Of a stretch of DNA of 55,793 nucleotides, positions 9,047 to 16,447 are shown in pieces. Within the stretch, counting starts at the first letter, position 1. The number at the start of each line of letters is the position of its first letter. A model generated the notes under the pieces. That model did no database searches. It had not been told where the DNA came from and saw only the letters and a program-made list of their open reading frames with translations. Position numbers and translations under genes: made by a program. Origin of the DNA: Sphingobacteriaceae bacterium (GTDB lineage: Bacteria > Bacteroidota > Bacteroidia > B-17B0 > Aurantibacillaceae). The stretch is taken from the NCBI GenBank assembly GCA_023251775.1, contig JAHEYC010000014.1, positions 1-55,793 of the forward strand, given 5' to 3'.

Positions 9047-10207
9047 TTAAAATGGACAACGTCCGCTAAATATATACAAAGCAAATGCAGCTAAATTGAA
9101 CATGATAATAATGCTAATTGTTTTTACCGTTAGGGAATTCAAATTGCCAAATAGAACATCTTTTCCTTTCTTCTTGCATAGTATAACATAAGTATTATGA
9201 ACGGCCGAGAAGATCCCGAACAGAACACCGCTTAAAATATAGTTCGATTTAAAACCATTCCAACAACCCATTAGCAAGAAGGTTAATATCAACGCAATGT
9301 TTTGTCGCATTATTGGATATTGTTTCAAACCCTTTTTTCTTGTTAAGAACATATAAAGTGGTGTAAAAAAATATTCTTTAAGCCATTCACCTAAACTAAT
9401 ATGAAATCTTCTCCAGAAATCTTGTGGATTAACCGCTAAAAAAGGATTTGTAAAGTTAACAGGCACATTCATCCCCATCATCTTTCCGATACCAAGTGCC
9501 ATGAATGAATAGCCTGCAAAATCGAAGAACAAATAGAAATAGTAAGCATACATGTTATTTGCCATGTGCAATAGTTCTTTACTTGTTTCCGGAAATAAAT
9601 TTAACCAATAGCGATCTATCACTTCGGCAACAATGTATTTAAAAATAATTCCTTTTAGAAGCGAATTCCAACCTGCTATAAAATTATCAGTGGTGATCGA
9701 ACTAAAACCAATATCTTGAGAATTTTTGAATCGCGAATATTTTTCAATAGGTCCAATTAACAGCGTTGGTGTAAATGCTAAAAAATTAAAGTAAGTAATT
9801 GGGTCGGCCATTTTTTCATTTGGCGCTTTATCCATGTAATAGCCTATTATTCTAAAGCTGGCATACGATAACCCTGAAAATGAAATAAGATCATTCAGCT
9901 TGAACGGAAATGAATAAAGTAAGATGTCAAATTTCACAAGAAGCATTGGCGTTAACAAGATCAAAATGCCCCATAACCTATTTTCGAATTTAAATACGTT
10001 GGCAACCATAAATGTAAATAAATAGGAAAGTAAAATAAGAAGTAAGAAATGATAGGGTTGCGGATAAACAAAAACTAAGAACGTGAGATTTAACACTGCT
10101 AAAATATATCTGTAATAGACGTCTTTTAAAACATATTTAGCTCCCACCAGAATGGCAATGAAAAAAGCCATGATGATCAAAAATTCGAAGGAGCTGAACG
10201 GAAGCAT
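9047..10207 (-). CDS. dltB: DltB-like MBOAT acyltransferase
   Basis: The 386-residue polytopic protein has about 11 membrane helices and the MBOAT core QDFWRRFHISLGEW, which contains His269. In DltB the family moves the D-alanyl group from DltC across the membrane. The second MBOAT histidine, normally in an LWHG-type motif about 47 residues later, is Asn317 here (GCWNGF, codon at 9257-9259). The C-terminus stops at IFSGRCPF and lacks the F-x-Y-x-x-F tail seen in the other MBOAT of this window. That tail is supplied by the separate DltX gene two bases upstream. Assignment to the DltB branch is supported by the neighbours. Confidence 0.88.
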   Translation of the reverse strand: MLPFSSFEFLIIMAFFIAILVGAKYVLKDVYYRYILAVLNLTFLVFVYPQPYHFLLLILLSYLFTFMVANVFKFENRLWGILILLTPMLLVKFDILLYSFPFKLNDLISFSGLSYASFRIIGYYMDKAPNEKMADPITYFNFLAFTPTLLIGPIEKYSRFKNSQDIGFSSITTDNFIAGWNSLLKGIIFKYIVAEVIDRYWLNLFPETSKELLHMANNMYAYYFYLFFDFAGYSFMALGIGKMMGMNVPVNFTNPFLAVNPQDFWRRFHISLGEWLKEYFFTPLYMFLTRKKGLKQYPIMRQNIALILTFLLMGCWNGFKSNYILSGVLFGIFSAVHNTYVILCKKKGKDVLFGNLNSLTVKTISIIIMFNLAAFALYIFSGRCPF

Positions 10208-10209
10208 AA

Positions 10210-10359
10210 TTAAAATTGCTGATAAATAAATTGAGTTGAGGACCTTTCCTTATTATTCGGATTCTTATTCAATGGAGAGTATAAATAATATAAAAGCATA
10301 GCCACAGCAGAATAAAGAATTAAGTTTTTTAAAAATAGAACCGCGCCTGAACTTTTCAT
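10210..10359 (-). CDS. dltX: DltX-like microprotein (49 aa)
   Basis: A 50-codon ORF starts at ATG 10359-10357, overlapping the dltD stop as ATGA, and stops two bases before the dltB start. The product has a short N-terminus (MKSSGAVLFLK), one membrane helix at about residues 12-28 (Tyr-rich at its end), a polar linker and the C-terminus STQFIYQQF. Length, single helix and terminal F-I-Y-x-x-F are the hallmarks of DltX. In Firmicutes DltX is needed for teichoic acid D-alanylation, and its C-terminal Tyr motif has been proposed to shuttle D-Ala from DltB to DltD. Gene finders easily miss it. The tight coupling to dltD and dltB strongly supports it as real. Confidence 0.88.
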   Translation of the reverse strand: MKSSGAVLFLKNLILYSAVAMLLYYLYSPLNKNPNNKERSSTQFIYQQF

Positions 10360-11555
10360 TTTGTTAGTTTATAGGTTTCAACAATAAATTTATCTACTTT
10401 ATAAAATCCATATTTACTTAAATGTCCGATATCAAATAATATTCCTTTTTCAAATGTGGTTGAATCCGAATTCCAGAGGTTCAAATAAGGAAAGTTATTT
10501 TTTTTCAATTCTGTTTCTACGATCGCTACGATGGGAGACAGGTCGCTCGCGTTCTTAAAATAATACGGATTTAAGGGAGATATAAAAAAAGAAGCATTCA
10601 CTTTCTTTTCTTTAAGAAGCTTAAGAAGTTCTAAAAAATCCTCCATTTCAGTATTGTATTTGATCTGAACAGGAGATACAAAGCTTCTTTTTCCATTGAT
10701 GTTGTTAGTATAATAGGTGTTATCAATGCTCCAATTGTTATTAGTTGATCTATTTAATTGATCTTGTTTGCTTACTGTAAACAAACTATCCCAATTAATG
10801 ACAACAGATTCCTCCCTAATGCTCTTTCTTTCAAAAGAATTAGTTGTAGTAATAGAATTTGTTTTCAAAAGATCCGATCTTAATGAATAAAGCAAATCAT
10901 CTATGGCGATAATAGGTGCGTATAAAAATTGATGCAAGAAACTCTTTGACGACCGGCTTTTAAAATGCAAAAGTTTAATGCTTAGGTCGGGACTCACAAT
11001 TTCACCATAAAATGAGGAGATCCTATTTGCTTCATAAGCTTTAAACGTATCAATTGAATCGTTCATTAATATTGAATTCAAGAAACGCGACGAATTAAAT
11101 TCAAGAAATTGTGAAGACGTTGTTCCGTTAGCGCTTACTTCATGAAACCATCCCGGAGAGATACCGATAAGTATCGGAGCGTTCTTTAAACGGGGTTCGT
11201 TAGCAAGTAGCTGAGAGAAAATTGAAAAACTTTGATTTCCCGCATGCCCAACACCTACCACCTTTGTATTAAAATGGTCTGTGATAAAATTATAAGGTGT
11301 TGCTTCTGTATTTACCCCTAACTCGGAAGATCCAAGCATGAAAATGGTCTCATGATCAGCGCGGGATGATAGAAATTCATTTTCGTAAAGTACATTATCA
11401 TTAAAATTTGGGATGTTTCTAAATGAAGGGTCAATAGGACTAGGAGATTCTGCAGTAAAAAGACTTGAATTTATAGTTGACTTGAATGCCAGTAAAAATG
11501 TAAGTGTGAGCGCACAAATTAATGGGAGAAAATAAATTAGAAGTATTCTTTTCAT
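10356..11555 (-). CDS. dltD: DltD-like SGNH-family D-alanyl transferase
   Basis: This 399-residue protein has one N-terminal membrane anchor (residues about 4-24) and a large extracytoplasmic domain. The GSSEL motif at 75-79 supplies the serine nucleophile of the DltD/SGNH fold. ISPGWF follows at about 133, and the C-terminal D375-x-x-H378 in FDIGHLSKYG completes the triad. DltD performs the last transfer of D-alanine onto the acceptor polymer outside the inner membrane. It lies eight bases after dltC, and its stop overlaps the dltX start. Confidence 0.88.
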   Translation of the reverse strand: MKRILLIYFLPLICALTLTFLLAFKSTINSSLFTAESPSPIDPSFRNIPNFNDNVLYENEFLSSRADHETIFMLGSSELGVNTEATPYNFITDHFNTKVVGVGHAGNQSFSIFSQLLANEPRLKNAPILIGISPGWFHEVSANGTTSSQFLEFNSSRFLNSILMNDSIDTFKAYEANRISSFYGEIVSPDLSIKLLHFKSRSSKSFLHQFLYAPIIAIDDLLYSLRSDLLKTNSITTTNSFERKSIREESVVINWDSLFTVSKQDQLNRSTNNNWSIDNTYYTNNINGKRSFVSPVQIKYNTEMEDFLELLKLLKEKKVNASFFISPLNPYYFKNASDLSPIVAIVETELKKNNFPYLNLWNSDSTTFEKGILFDIGHLSKYGFYKVDKFIVETYKLTK

Positions 11556-11563
11556 TTGTGAGT

Positions 11564-11791
11564 TTAAAACTTTTTTAATGTTTCAACTATTAGATCTATA
11601 CTGTCAAAATGTTCTTCTCTTATGAGATATTGTGGTATGGTCTTTCCAATTTTTCCTTCGATCGCAACTATCAGGTCAACCACCAGTATAGAACTCAATA
11701 CGCCCGACTTGATAAGAGAATCTCCGAATTGTACCTTTACAAATGCCAGTTCCATGATCTCATTTTGAATGAATATTTTGAGGTCATCCAT
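11564..11791 (-). CDS. dltC: DltC-like acyl carrier protein
   Basis: This 75-residue acyl carrier protein is the first gene of the dlt-type operon. The expected phosphopantetheine site is the Ser in SGVLSSILVVDL (around residue 30). The Asp that normally precedes that Ser (LDS in DltC, DSL in other carriers) is Ser here. The rest (LIVAIEGKIGKTIP) fits helices II-III of a carrier protein. It should carry D-alanyl thioester from DltA to DltB. The family call is from length, context and pattern. The missing Asp slightly lowers certainty about modification. Confidence 0.78.
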   Translation of the reverse strand: MDDLKIFIQNEIMELAFVKVQFGDSLIKSGVLSSILVVDLIVAIEGKIGKTIPQYLIREEHFDSIDLIVETLKKF

Positions 11792-11833
11792 GTTGATCTA
11801 TCTTACTTTTTTAAGGAATTAAATTTAATGACT

Positions 11834-11866
11834 CAAATGTAATTAAATAAATTAAAGTAGGGTCAA
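11834..11866 (-). promoter_or_regulatory. Bacteroidota-type promoter of the dlt operon
   Basis: Reading the minus strand, the -7 box TACATTTG (11841-11834) fits the consensus TAnnTTTG exactly. A TTG lies 22 bases upstream (11866-11864), close to the -33 spacing known for this phylum. Transcription would start near 11828, giving a leader of about 36 bases before the dltC ATG at 11791. Confidence 0.55.
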
Positions 11867-11982
11867 GGGTAACAAAGAGCTTATGAATTATTGTTGTTGA
11901 GAATTTAATGTTGCAATTGCTTTATGCGGTGGATTGCTCGCTTCGCTCGCGATCCCTTTAGGAATTGCTGCTTAACAATTTT

Positions 11983-12001
11983 CAAAGCCTTTCAGGCTTT
12001 G
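11983..12001 (+). repeat. Hairpin followed by T-run
   Basis: An 8-bp stem (caaagcct / aggctttg) with a three-base loop is followed by ttttattttt on the plus strand, so it looks like a terminator. No plus-strand gene precedes it, so its role is unclear. It is close to a 16-bp inverted repeat. Confidence 0.4.
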
Positions 12002-12069
12002 TTTTATTTTTCCTAATTCGGCTTATGAAAGAAGAAAGATCTTTCAACGCCTCATTAGGAAAAATAAAA
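12002..12069. repeat. 16-bp perfect inverted repeat around a palindrome
   Basis: The arms ttttatttttcctaat (12002-12017) and attaggaaaaataaaa (12054-12069) are exact reverse complements. They enclose the 12-bp palindrome gaaagatctttc at 12034-12045. The element lies between the dlt promoter region and the tRNA-His terminator. Confidence 0.7.
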
Positions 12070-12070
12070 A

Positions 12071-12091
12071 CCCCCGCTGAAAAGGCGGGGG
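12071..12091 (-). terminator. Rho-independent terminator of tRNA-His
   Basis: A 7-bp GC stem (cccccgc / gcggggg) with a seven-base loop is followed on the minus strand by TTTTTATTTTT. It starts 14 bases after the end of the minus-strand tRNA-His and should end that transcript. Confidence 0.88.
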
Positions 12092-12104
12092 TTAAAATTG
12101 TTAG

Positions 12105-12179
12105 GGTAAATGATGGGATTCGAACCCACGACCCTCGGTACCACAAACCGATGCTCTAACCAACTGAGCTACATCTACC
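12105..12179 (-). tRNA. tRNA-His (GTG)
   Basis: Read on the minus strand, the sequence folds as a cloverleaf. The acceptor stem is GTAGATG / CATTTAC, the D-arm GCTC / GAGC, the anticodon stem TCGGT / ACCGA with loop TTGTGGT (anticodon GTG), and the T-arm GTGGG / CCCAT with loop TTCGAAT. A G at 12179 provides the extra G-1 opposite C73, which is the identity element of histidine tRNA. The CCA end is not encoded. Confidence 0.96.
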
Positions 12180-12267
12180 ATATTGTCGCGACTTGATTTC
12201 AACGTCGCGACATTTTAAGAGCCCCAAAATTAGTGATTTTTTTGGATTACGGAACAATTTTTAGACC

Positions 12268-12918
12268 TTATTTCTCGGTGGCATGCCGTAGATATTCCAA
12301 AAAGGGATACATGGCTTTAAAGGCCCCCAGCAGCTTTGCGGGGTTCTCGAGGTCTTTGTCCTTAATTTTTGTGCTTACAATAAAATGCTTGTGTTTTAAA
12401 TACTCTAAATATTTATTCTCCTTATCAAATCCCTTGGGAACTGTTTTTAGAACATCCCAATCATCCAAACCTTTATAATAATTACTAAAAGGTTTACTTT
12501 TCAATAACTTCACAAACTTCGCACCATTATAATCAATTTCTTGTCGTACGGCCTTAAGCATATCCGGTTCGGGACCATACAAACCGCCCGCTAAAAAACA
12601 ATTGTTGGGTTCAATGTGAATATAATATCCGGGAATAACAGTTTTTCTTCCACCCGGACTAATACTTGCACCCATATTAGTTTTGTAAGGGGTTTTATCT
12701 TTACTAAAGCGAACATCTTTGTAGATCCTGAAAATATAATCTTTCCCTCTTAGATCTTTACTGATGCGTTTATCAAATTTTACTAAGCCTGCAATGAGTT
12801 TATCTAATAATACTTCTGTTTCTGCTTTTGAAGCAAGATATTTTTCTTTGTTGGCCTCAAACCAATCTCTGTTGTTGTTCTTTTTTAGAGCAGTTAAGAA
12901 TTTTAATGTCGACTGCAT
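12268..12918 (-). CDS. DUF2461 family protein
   Basis: The 216-residue cytoplasmic protein matches the DUF2461 (TIGR02453) family. It opens with LKFLTALKKNNNRDWFEANK and continues with FRIYKDVRFSKDKTPYKTN and a Gly-rich GYYIHIEPNNCFLAGG segment, all conserved landmarks of that family. Its function is unknown. It directly follows the AI-2E family gene, separated by one base, so the two are probably cotranscribed. Confidence 0.88.
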   Translation of the reverse strand: MQSTLKFLTALKKNNNRDWFEANKEKYLASKAETEVLLDKLIAGLVKFDKRISKDLRGKDYIFRIYKDVRFSKDKTPYKTNMGASISPGGRKTVIPGYYIHIEPNNCFLAGGLYGPEPDMLKAVRQEIDYNGAKFVKLLKSKPFSNYYKGLDDWDVLKTVPKGFDKENKYLEYLKHKHFIVSTKIKDKDLENPAKLLGAFKAMYPFLEYLRHATEK

Positions 12919-12919
12919 A

Positions 12920-14008
12920 TTACTTCTCTATTTTCTCAGTTAATTTTTTAAAGAATTTAAAACGCGTAAGGAATTCTTTGGCAACAATTCTAAAAATAGT
13001 ATACACAGGCAAAGCAACTATCATTCCTGTAATTCCCCCAATGGTTGCGCCCATGAGTGTTACAATAAATATCTCCAAAGGATGAGCTTTTACTGAATTT
13101 GAAAAAATAAATGGCTGAAAAATAAAACCGTCCACCAAATTGATGCTTAATAATCCAAAGAAAATTTTTGTTATCGTACCCATGATCATAGCATAATCGC
13201 CATGGGCAATACAACTACTTACGCCTAAAAAAATGGCAACGATCATAGTGATCACAGATCCAATATAGGGCACAACATTTAAAATAGCGGCAGTAAATCC
13301 AATAATGAGTGCATTGTCAATATTCATGATCCACATTAGCGATCCTGCCAATATTCCTACGATCAGCATATCAATAAATAGTCCTGTAAAATATTTACTC
13401 AGCATTCGTTTCGATGTATGTAAAATATCTTGAATAGAATGTTCGTAAGTACTTGGTGTAATTGTGAGGATACTTTCTTTTAATAGTTTCTCATCCTTTA
13501 AAAAGAAGAATGTTATAAAAAGCACACATAAGGTTCCTCCTAAAATAGTTCCCGTATAACTAAATATATGATCTACTATCCAGCTAACATTCGACATATT
13601 AAGAAAAGAATCTAATTGCGCCGAAAGTGCTAATTTAAGATCAGCGGCATTTCCAAAACTTTTAAGTGTGTTTTCTAAACCGGGAAATTGCGCGAGGATA
13701 TTTTGTAGTACATCGTAAAAATTTAAATTGGATAACAGATCCGCTTGTACAATTAGGGGAGGAACTATCATTTTAAATAAAAGTATCACCAACATAGCAA
13801 TTCCAAATAAGGTAAGTGCAGCCGAAAGCGCATCAGGTATTCGTTTGCCGCCTATCTTGATGCTTTCCATTTTATTGGTAATAGGAGCTCCAATGAGGAA
13901 AAGAATTGCTGAAATAACGATGTAAATAACTATTTTAAAGAAAATGAAGGCCAATAACAACAAGAGCACAACTCCTGCAATTTTCCATAAATAACTTCGG
14001 GTCTTCAT
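12920..14008 (-). CDS. AI-2E family transporter (UPF0118/PerM)
   Basis: This is a membrane protein of about 362 residues with roughly eight helices in the AI-2E/PerM arrangement. There is an N-terminal helix pair, a periplasmic segment (about residues 85-150), and a C-terminal half with the conserved LNVVPYIGSVI and HPLEIFIVTLMGATIGGITGMIVALPVYTI-type region. I favour the ATG at 14008 (MKTRSYLWKIAG). An in-frame ATG at 14056 would add a 16-residue polar extension that reaches the flank of the palindromic repeat. Substrates in this family vary and are unproven here. Confidence 0.85.
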   Translation of the reverse strand: MKTRSYLWKIAGVVLLLLLAFIFFKIVIYIVISAILFLIGAPITNKMESIKIGGKRIPDALSAALTLFGIAMLVILLFKMIVPPLIVQADLLSNLNFYDVLQNILAQFPGLENTLKSFGNAADLKLALSAQLDSFLNMSNVSWIVDHIFSYTGTILGGTLCVLFITFFFLKDEKLLKESILTITPSTYEHSIQDILHTSKRMLSKYFTGLFIDMLIVGILAGSLMWIMNIDNALIIGFTAAILNVVPYIGSVITMIVAIFLGVSSCIAHGDYAMIMGTITKIFFGLLSINLVDGFIFQPFIFSNSVKAHPLEIFIVTLMGATIGGITGMIVALPVYTIFRIVAKEFLTRFKFFKKLTEKIEK

Positions 14009-14051
14009 TGCATTAAAGGTATGCATTTTTACGAATTTATACGGTATTTTA

Positions 14052-14190
14052 GCCACGAATTACACGAATTTGCACCAATATGTGTTTACAAAAATTACAC
14101 TGATCTATGTATAAACTGTGTTTGATCAATACGCACAGATTAGTGAAATCTAATTACATATAGATTAGTGAAATTCGTGTAATTCGTGGC
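14052..14190. repeat. MITE-like palindromic repeat, copy 1
   Basis: The left arm gccacgaattacacgaattt (14052-14071) and right arm (14171-14190) are perfect 20-bp inverted repeats. The 99-base centre contains several attagtg and gtgttt words. A similar element lies at 23297-23459. No ORF is present, so it looks like a non-autonomous dispersed element. Confidence 0.85.
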
Positions 14191-14199
14191 AAGAAACCT

Positions 14200-14220
14200 A
14201 GCTTCGGCGAAGCCGAGGCT
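14200..14220. repeat. Short hairpin attached to palindromic repeat
   Basis: The segment forms a 9-bp stem with one G-T wobble around a gaa loop (agcttcggc / gccgaggct). A related hairpin follows the second palindromic repeat at 23471-23488, so it seems to belong to the same composite element. Confidence 0.55.
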
Positions 14221-14256
14221 GTAAGGTAATTCATTAATTAATTGTATTTTTACTTG

Positions 14257-15540
14257 GTGAACAATAAACGTTTTACATACCTTTTTTTAGTTATTGGAAT
14301 GCTTTTTTTAAGCGCCATTATCTCCTGTAGGTCTGTAAGGTCCTACAACTCAAAGCCTTTAAAGAATCAGGCATTTGCCAGCGAAAAAGACAAGGTGGAC
14401 ATTGATGTTAGAGTGTATCACGTGAACGATAGCCTCACAAGGATATATTATAAAATAAGTACCGAAAATCTATTATTCAAAAGGATAGATACTACTTCAA
14501 ATTTCTACGCGAATTTACTAGTTGGTTGCAAGATATTACCCGAGATCAATAGTCGAACTATTATCGATAGCGCTTCGGTTGGTCTGTCGTTTAAATTTCC
14601 GGAGCAGGGGAAAGACAAATTTGTGGAAGGCGTATTTAGTTTAAAAGTAAAACCTGCAAACTTTGCTTACGTTGATCTTTGGGTGATAGATAATTATAAG
14701 AATCTTAAACATTCGAATCCTGTCGCTATCAATAAGAAAAGCAAAAATGTTGGACAATATTATATGATCTACACTAATAATAAGATCAATTATACCAATA
14801 ATTTTTTTGCAGGAGATATTGCGCGGATAGAATCAAATGTAAATCAAGGACAAATAATTTATGTGGACTGTTTCTTTAAGGAATTTGGTCCGGCTTTGCC
14901 GCCATTCTCAACTGCAAAACCAGATGAATTTAAATACAAACCCGATAGTACGTTCTCGATCCGACTTGAAAAAAGCGTTGAACTTACCATGCCAACAAGA
15001 GGATTTTATCATTTAAGATCATCAAGCACCGAGCAATCGGGTTTATCGTTGTTCACCTTCGAAAAAGCGTATCCCGGCGTAAAGGATATTGGCGAAATGA
15101 TAAATTGCACACGATACATCATGAATAAAGTAGAATTTGATAATTGCAAGAATTCATCCGATCAAAAATTATGTATCGATAATTTTTGGTTAGCCATTGG
15201 CGGAAGTAACGAACGCGCCAAAGAACTTTTGCGTAAATATTATAATCGCGTGATGGAAGCTAATAAAGCATATACAAGCTATACACAAGGATGGAAAACA
15301 GATAGAGGAATGATCTTTGTGAATTTTGGTGACCCTGTGAATTTATACCGAAGTAAAAATGAGGAGATCTGGATATACGGACCGGAGACCGATGTGAATT
15401 CGTTGAAATTCATTTTCAAAAAAACAGAAAATCCCTTTAGTGATAACGATTATATTTTGCAACGTTCTTATATTTACCAAGCTCCTTGGTTCGATATGGT
15501 TGATTATTGGCGTCAGGGAAGGGTTATATTGGATAAGTAA
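14257..15540 (+). CDS. GWxTD domain-containing lipoprotein
   Basis: The protein of about 427 residues begins with a lipoprotein signal whose lipobox is AIISC, so it should be lipid-anchored. The C-terminal 150 residues carry the GWxTD signature as GWKTDRGMIFVNFGDP, followed by EEIWIYGPE, which defines the family. There is no ATG near the 5' end. I chose the GTG at 14257. TTG at 14242 or 14254 is also in frame, and an ATG at 14299 would truncate the signal. The family is almost confined to Bacteroidota and its function is unknown. A parS-like sequence lies inside the gene at 14414-14429. Confidence 0.85.
   Translation: MNNKRFTYLFLVIGMLFLSAIISCRSVRSYNSKPLKNQAFASEKDKVDIDVRVYHVNDSLTRIYYKISTENLLFKRIDTTSNFYANLLVGCKILPEINSRTIIDSASVGLSFKFPEQGKDKFVEGVFSLKVKPANFAYVDLWVIDNYKNLKHSNPVAINKKSKNVGQYYMIYTNNKINYTNNFFAGDIARIESNVNQGQIIYVDCFFKEFGPALPPFSTAKPDEFKYKPDSTFSIRLEKSVELTMPTRGFYHLRSSSTEQSGLSLFTFEKAYPGVKDIGEMINCTRYIMNKVEFDNCKNSSDQKLCIDNFWLAIGGSNERAKELLRKYYNRVMEANKAYTSYTQGWKTDRGMIFVNFGDPVNLYRSKNEEIWIYGPETDVNSLKFIFKKTENPFSDNDYILQRSYIYQAPWFDMVDYWRQGRVILDK
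14414..14429. promoter_or_regulatory. Degenerate parS-like site
   Basis: The 16-mer tgtatcacgtgaacga matches 13 of 16 positions of the near-universal parS sequence TGTTTCACGTGAAACA, including the central TCACGTGAA. It lies 2.7 kb upstream of parA-parB, inside the GWxTD gene. Occupancy by ParB is an inference. Confidence 0.4.
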
Positions 15541-15638
15541 TTTTAGTATAATTTATCATAAAATGTACCAATTATAAGGCACGATAATTGCATAATTCTA
15601 TTATAAAAGATATATTTACATCAATTAAAATCATGTAC

Positions 15639-16238
15639 ATGAAAAAACTAATTTCATTGATATTTATTACCGCTGCAACTGTTGCCATTGCGCAACCGGG
15701 TGGTAAAAAAGGAGAACCTCACATGGCCCCTAATTTAGAGCCGGGTTATTATGTTACGGCAAAAGGTGATACTGTAAAAGGAGAGATCCAAACCAACCCA
15801 GAGAACATTGGCGATCTTTACAAGCAGATCAATTTTAAAGTACCCGGAACAGCAAAGGTTGTAGTGATCACAACCAAAAAAGCAAAAGCCTATGGTTATG
15901 GAAACAATCACTTTATGTTATATACAGTGGATGCTCAAAATGAGGTATATATGCGTTACATGGCTAAAGGCCGCTTGAACTTTATGGAGGTAAAATATGC
16001 CACAACATTTGCAGGTACACCTACAGTTGCTGCAAAATATTATATCCAAGATAGTAAAGCGGATGAAGAAAATAAAGAGTTAAGAGATATGAAAGAGTTG
16101 AACGAGAAATTCTACAAAAAAGAATTAAAACCCTACATGAAAGATCAAGCAATGATATGGAGCGACATGGATAAATTCGTATTTAAGCCTGAAGCGATAG
16201 CAAATTCAATTCGTGAATATAATCGCATGTACGAATAA
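15639..16238 (+). CDS. Small secreted protein of unknown function
   Basis: I place the start at ATG 15639, which gives a 199-residue protein with a clean signal peptide (MKKLISLIFITAATVAIAQ). An upstream ATG at 15588 would add 17 residues of no apparent function. After cleavage the sequence reads PGGKKGEPHM, then a beta-rich domain with the common Bacteroidota pattern 'GYYVTAKGDTVKGEI ... INFK', and a helical Lys/Glu-rich tail. I do not recognise a named family. It lies 98 bases after the GWxTD gene and is followed by a terminator. Confidence 0.75.
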   Translation: MKKLISLIFITAATVAIAQPGGKKGEPHMAPNLEPGYYVTAKGDTVKGEIQTNPENIGDLYKQINFKVPGTAKVVVITTKKAKAYGYGNNHFMLYTVDAQNEVYMRYMAKGRLNFMEVKYATTFAGTPTVAAKYYIQDSKADEENKELRDMKELNEKFYKKELKPYMKDQAMIWSDMDKFVFKPEAIANSIREYNRMYE

Positions 16239-16260
16239 CAAGCGATAAAAAAATTGATAA

Positions 16261-16285
16261 AAAAGAGGCTTTTTCGGCCTCTTTT
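16261..16285 (+). terminator. Rho-independent terminator
   Basis: An A/T-extended stem (aaaagaggc / gcctctttt) encloses a tttttcg loop and continues into TTT. It lies 22 bases after the stop of the small secreted protein gene. Confidence 0.85.
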
Positions 16286-16447
16286 TTTGTTTTAATTACC
16301 TCCAAATCTATCTTATTCACAAAGGGCTGTATTTATTAACATAGTGTCAATAATCGGGCACTCTTGTTAAAAACTCTACCCAAGCTCCAAGCCATATTCG
16401 GTTAACTTTACAAACATGGAGTTTTAAACGAATTCCGCTTTTTATTT

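Noticed and set aside
11965-12159. Plus-strand ORF of 64 codons
   Set aside because: Its C-terminal part (NDGIRTHDPRYHKPM) is the antisense translation of tRNA-His, a well-known annotation artefact, and its start lies in hairpins.
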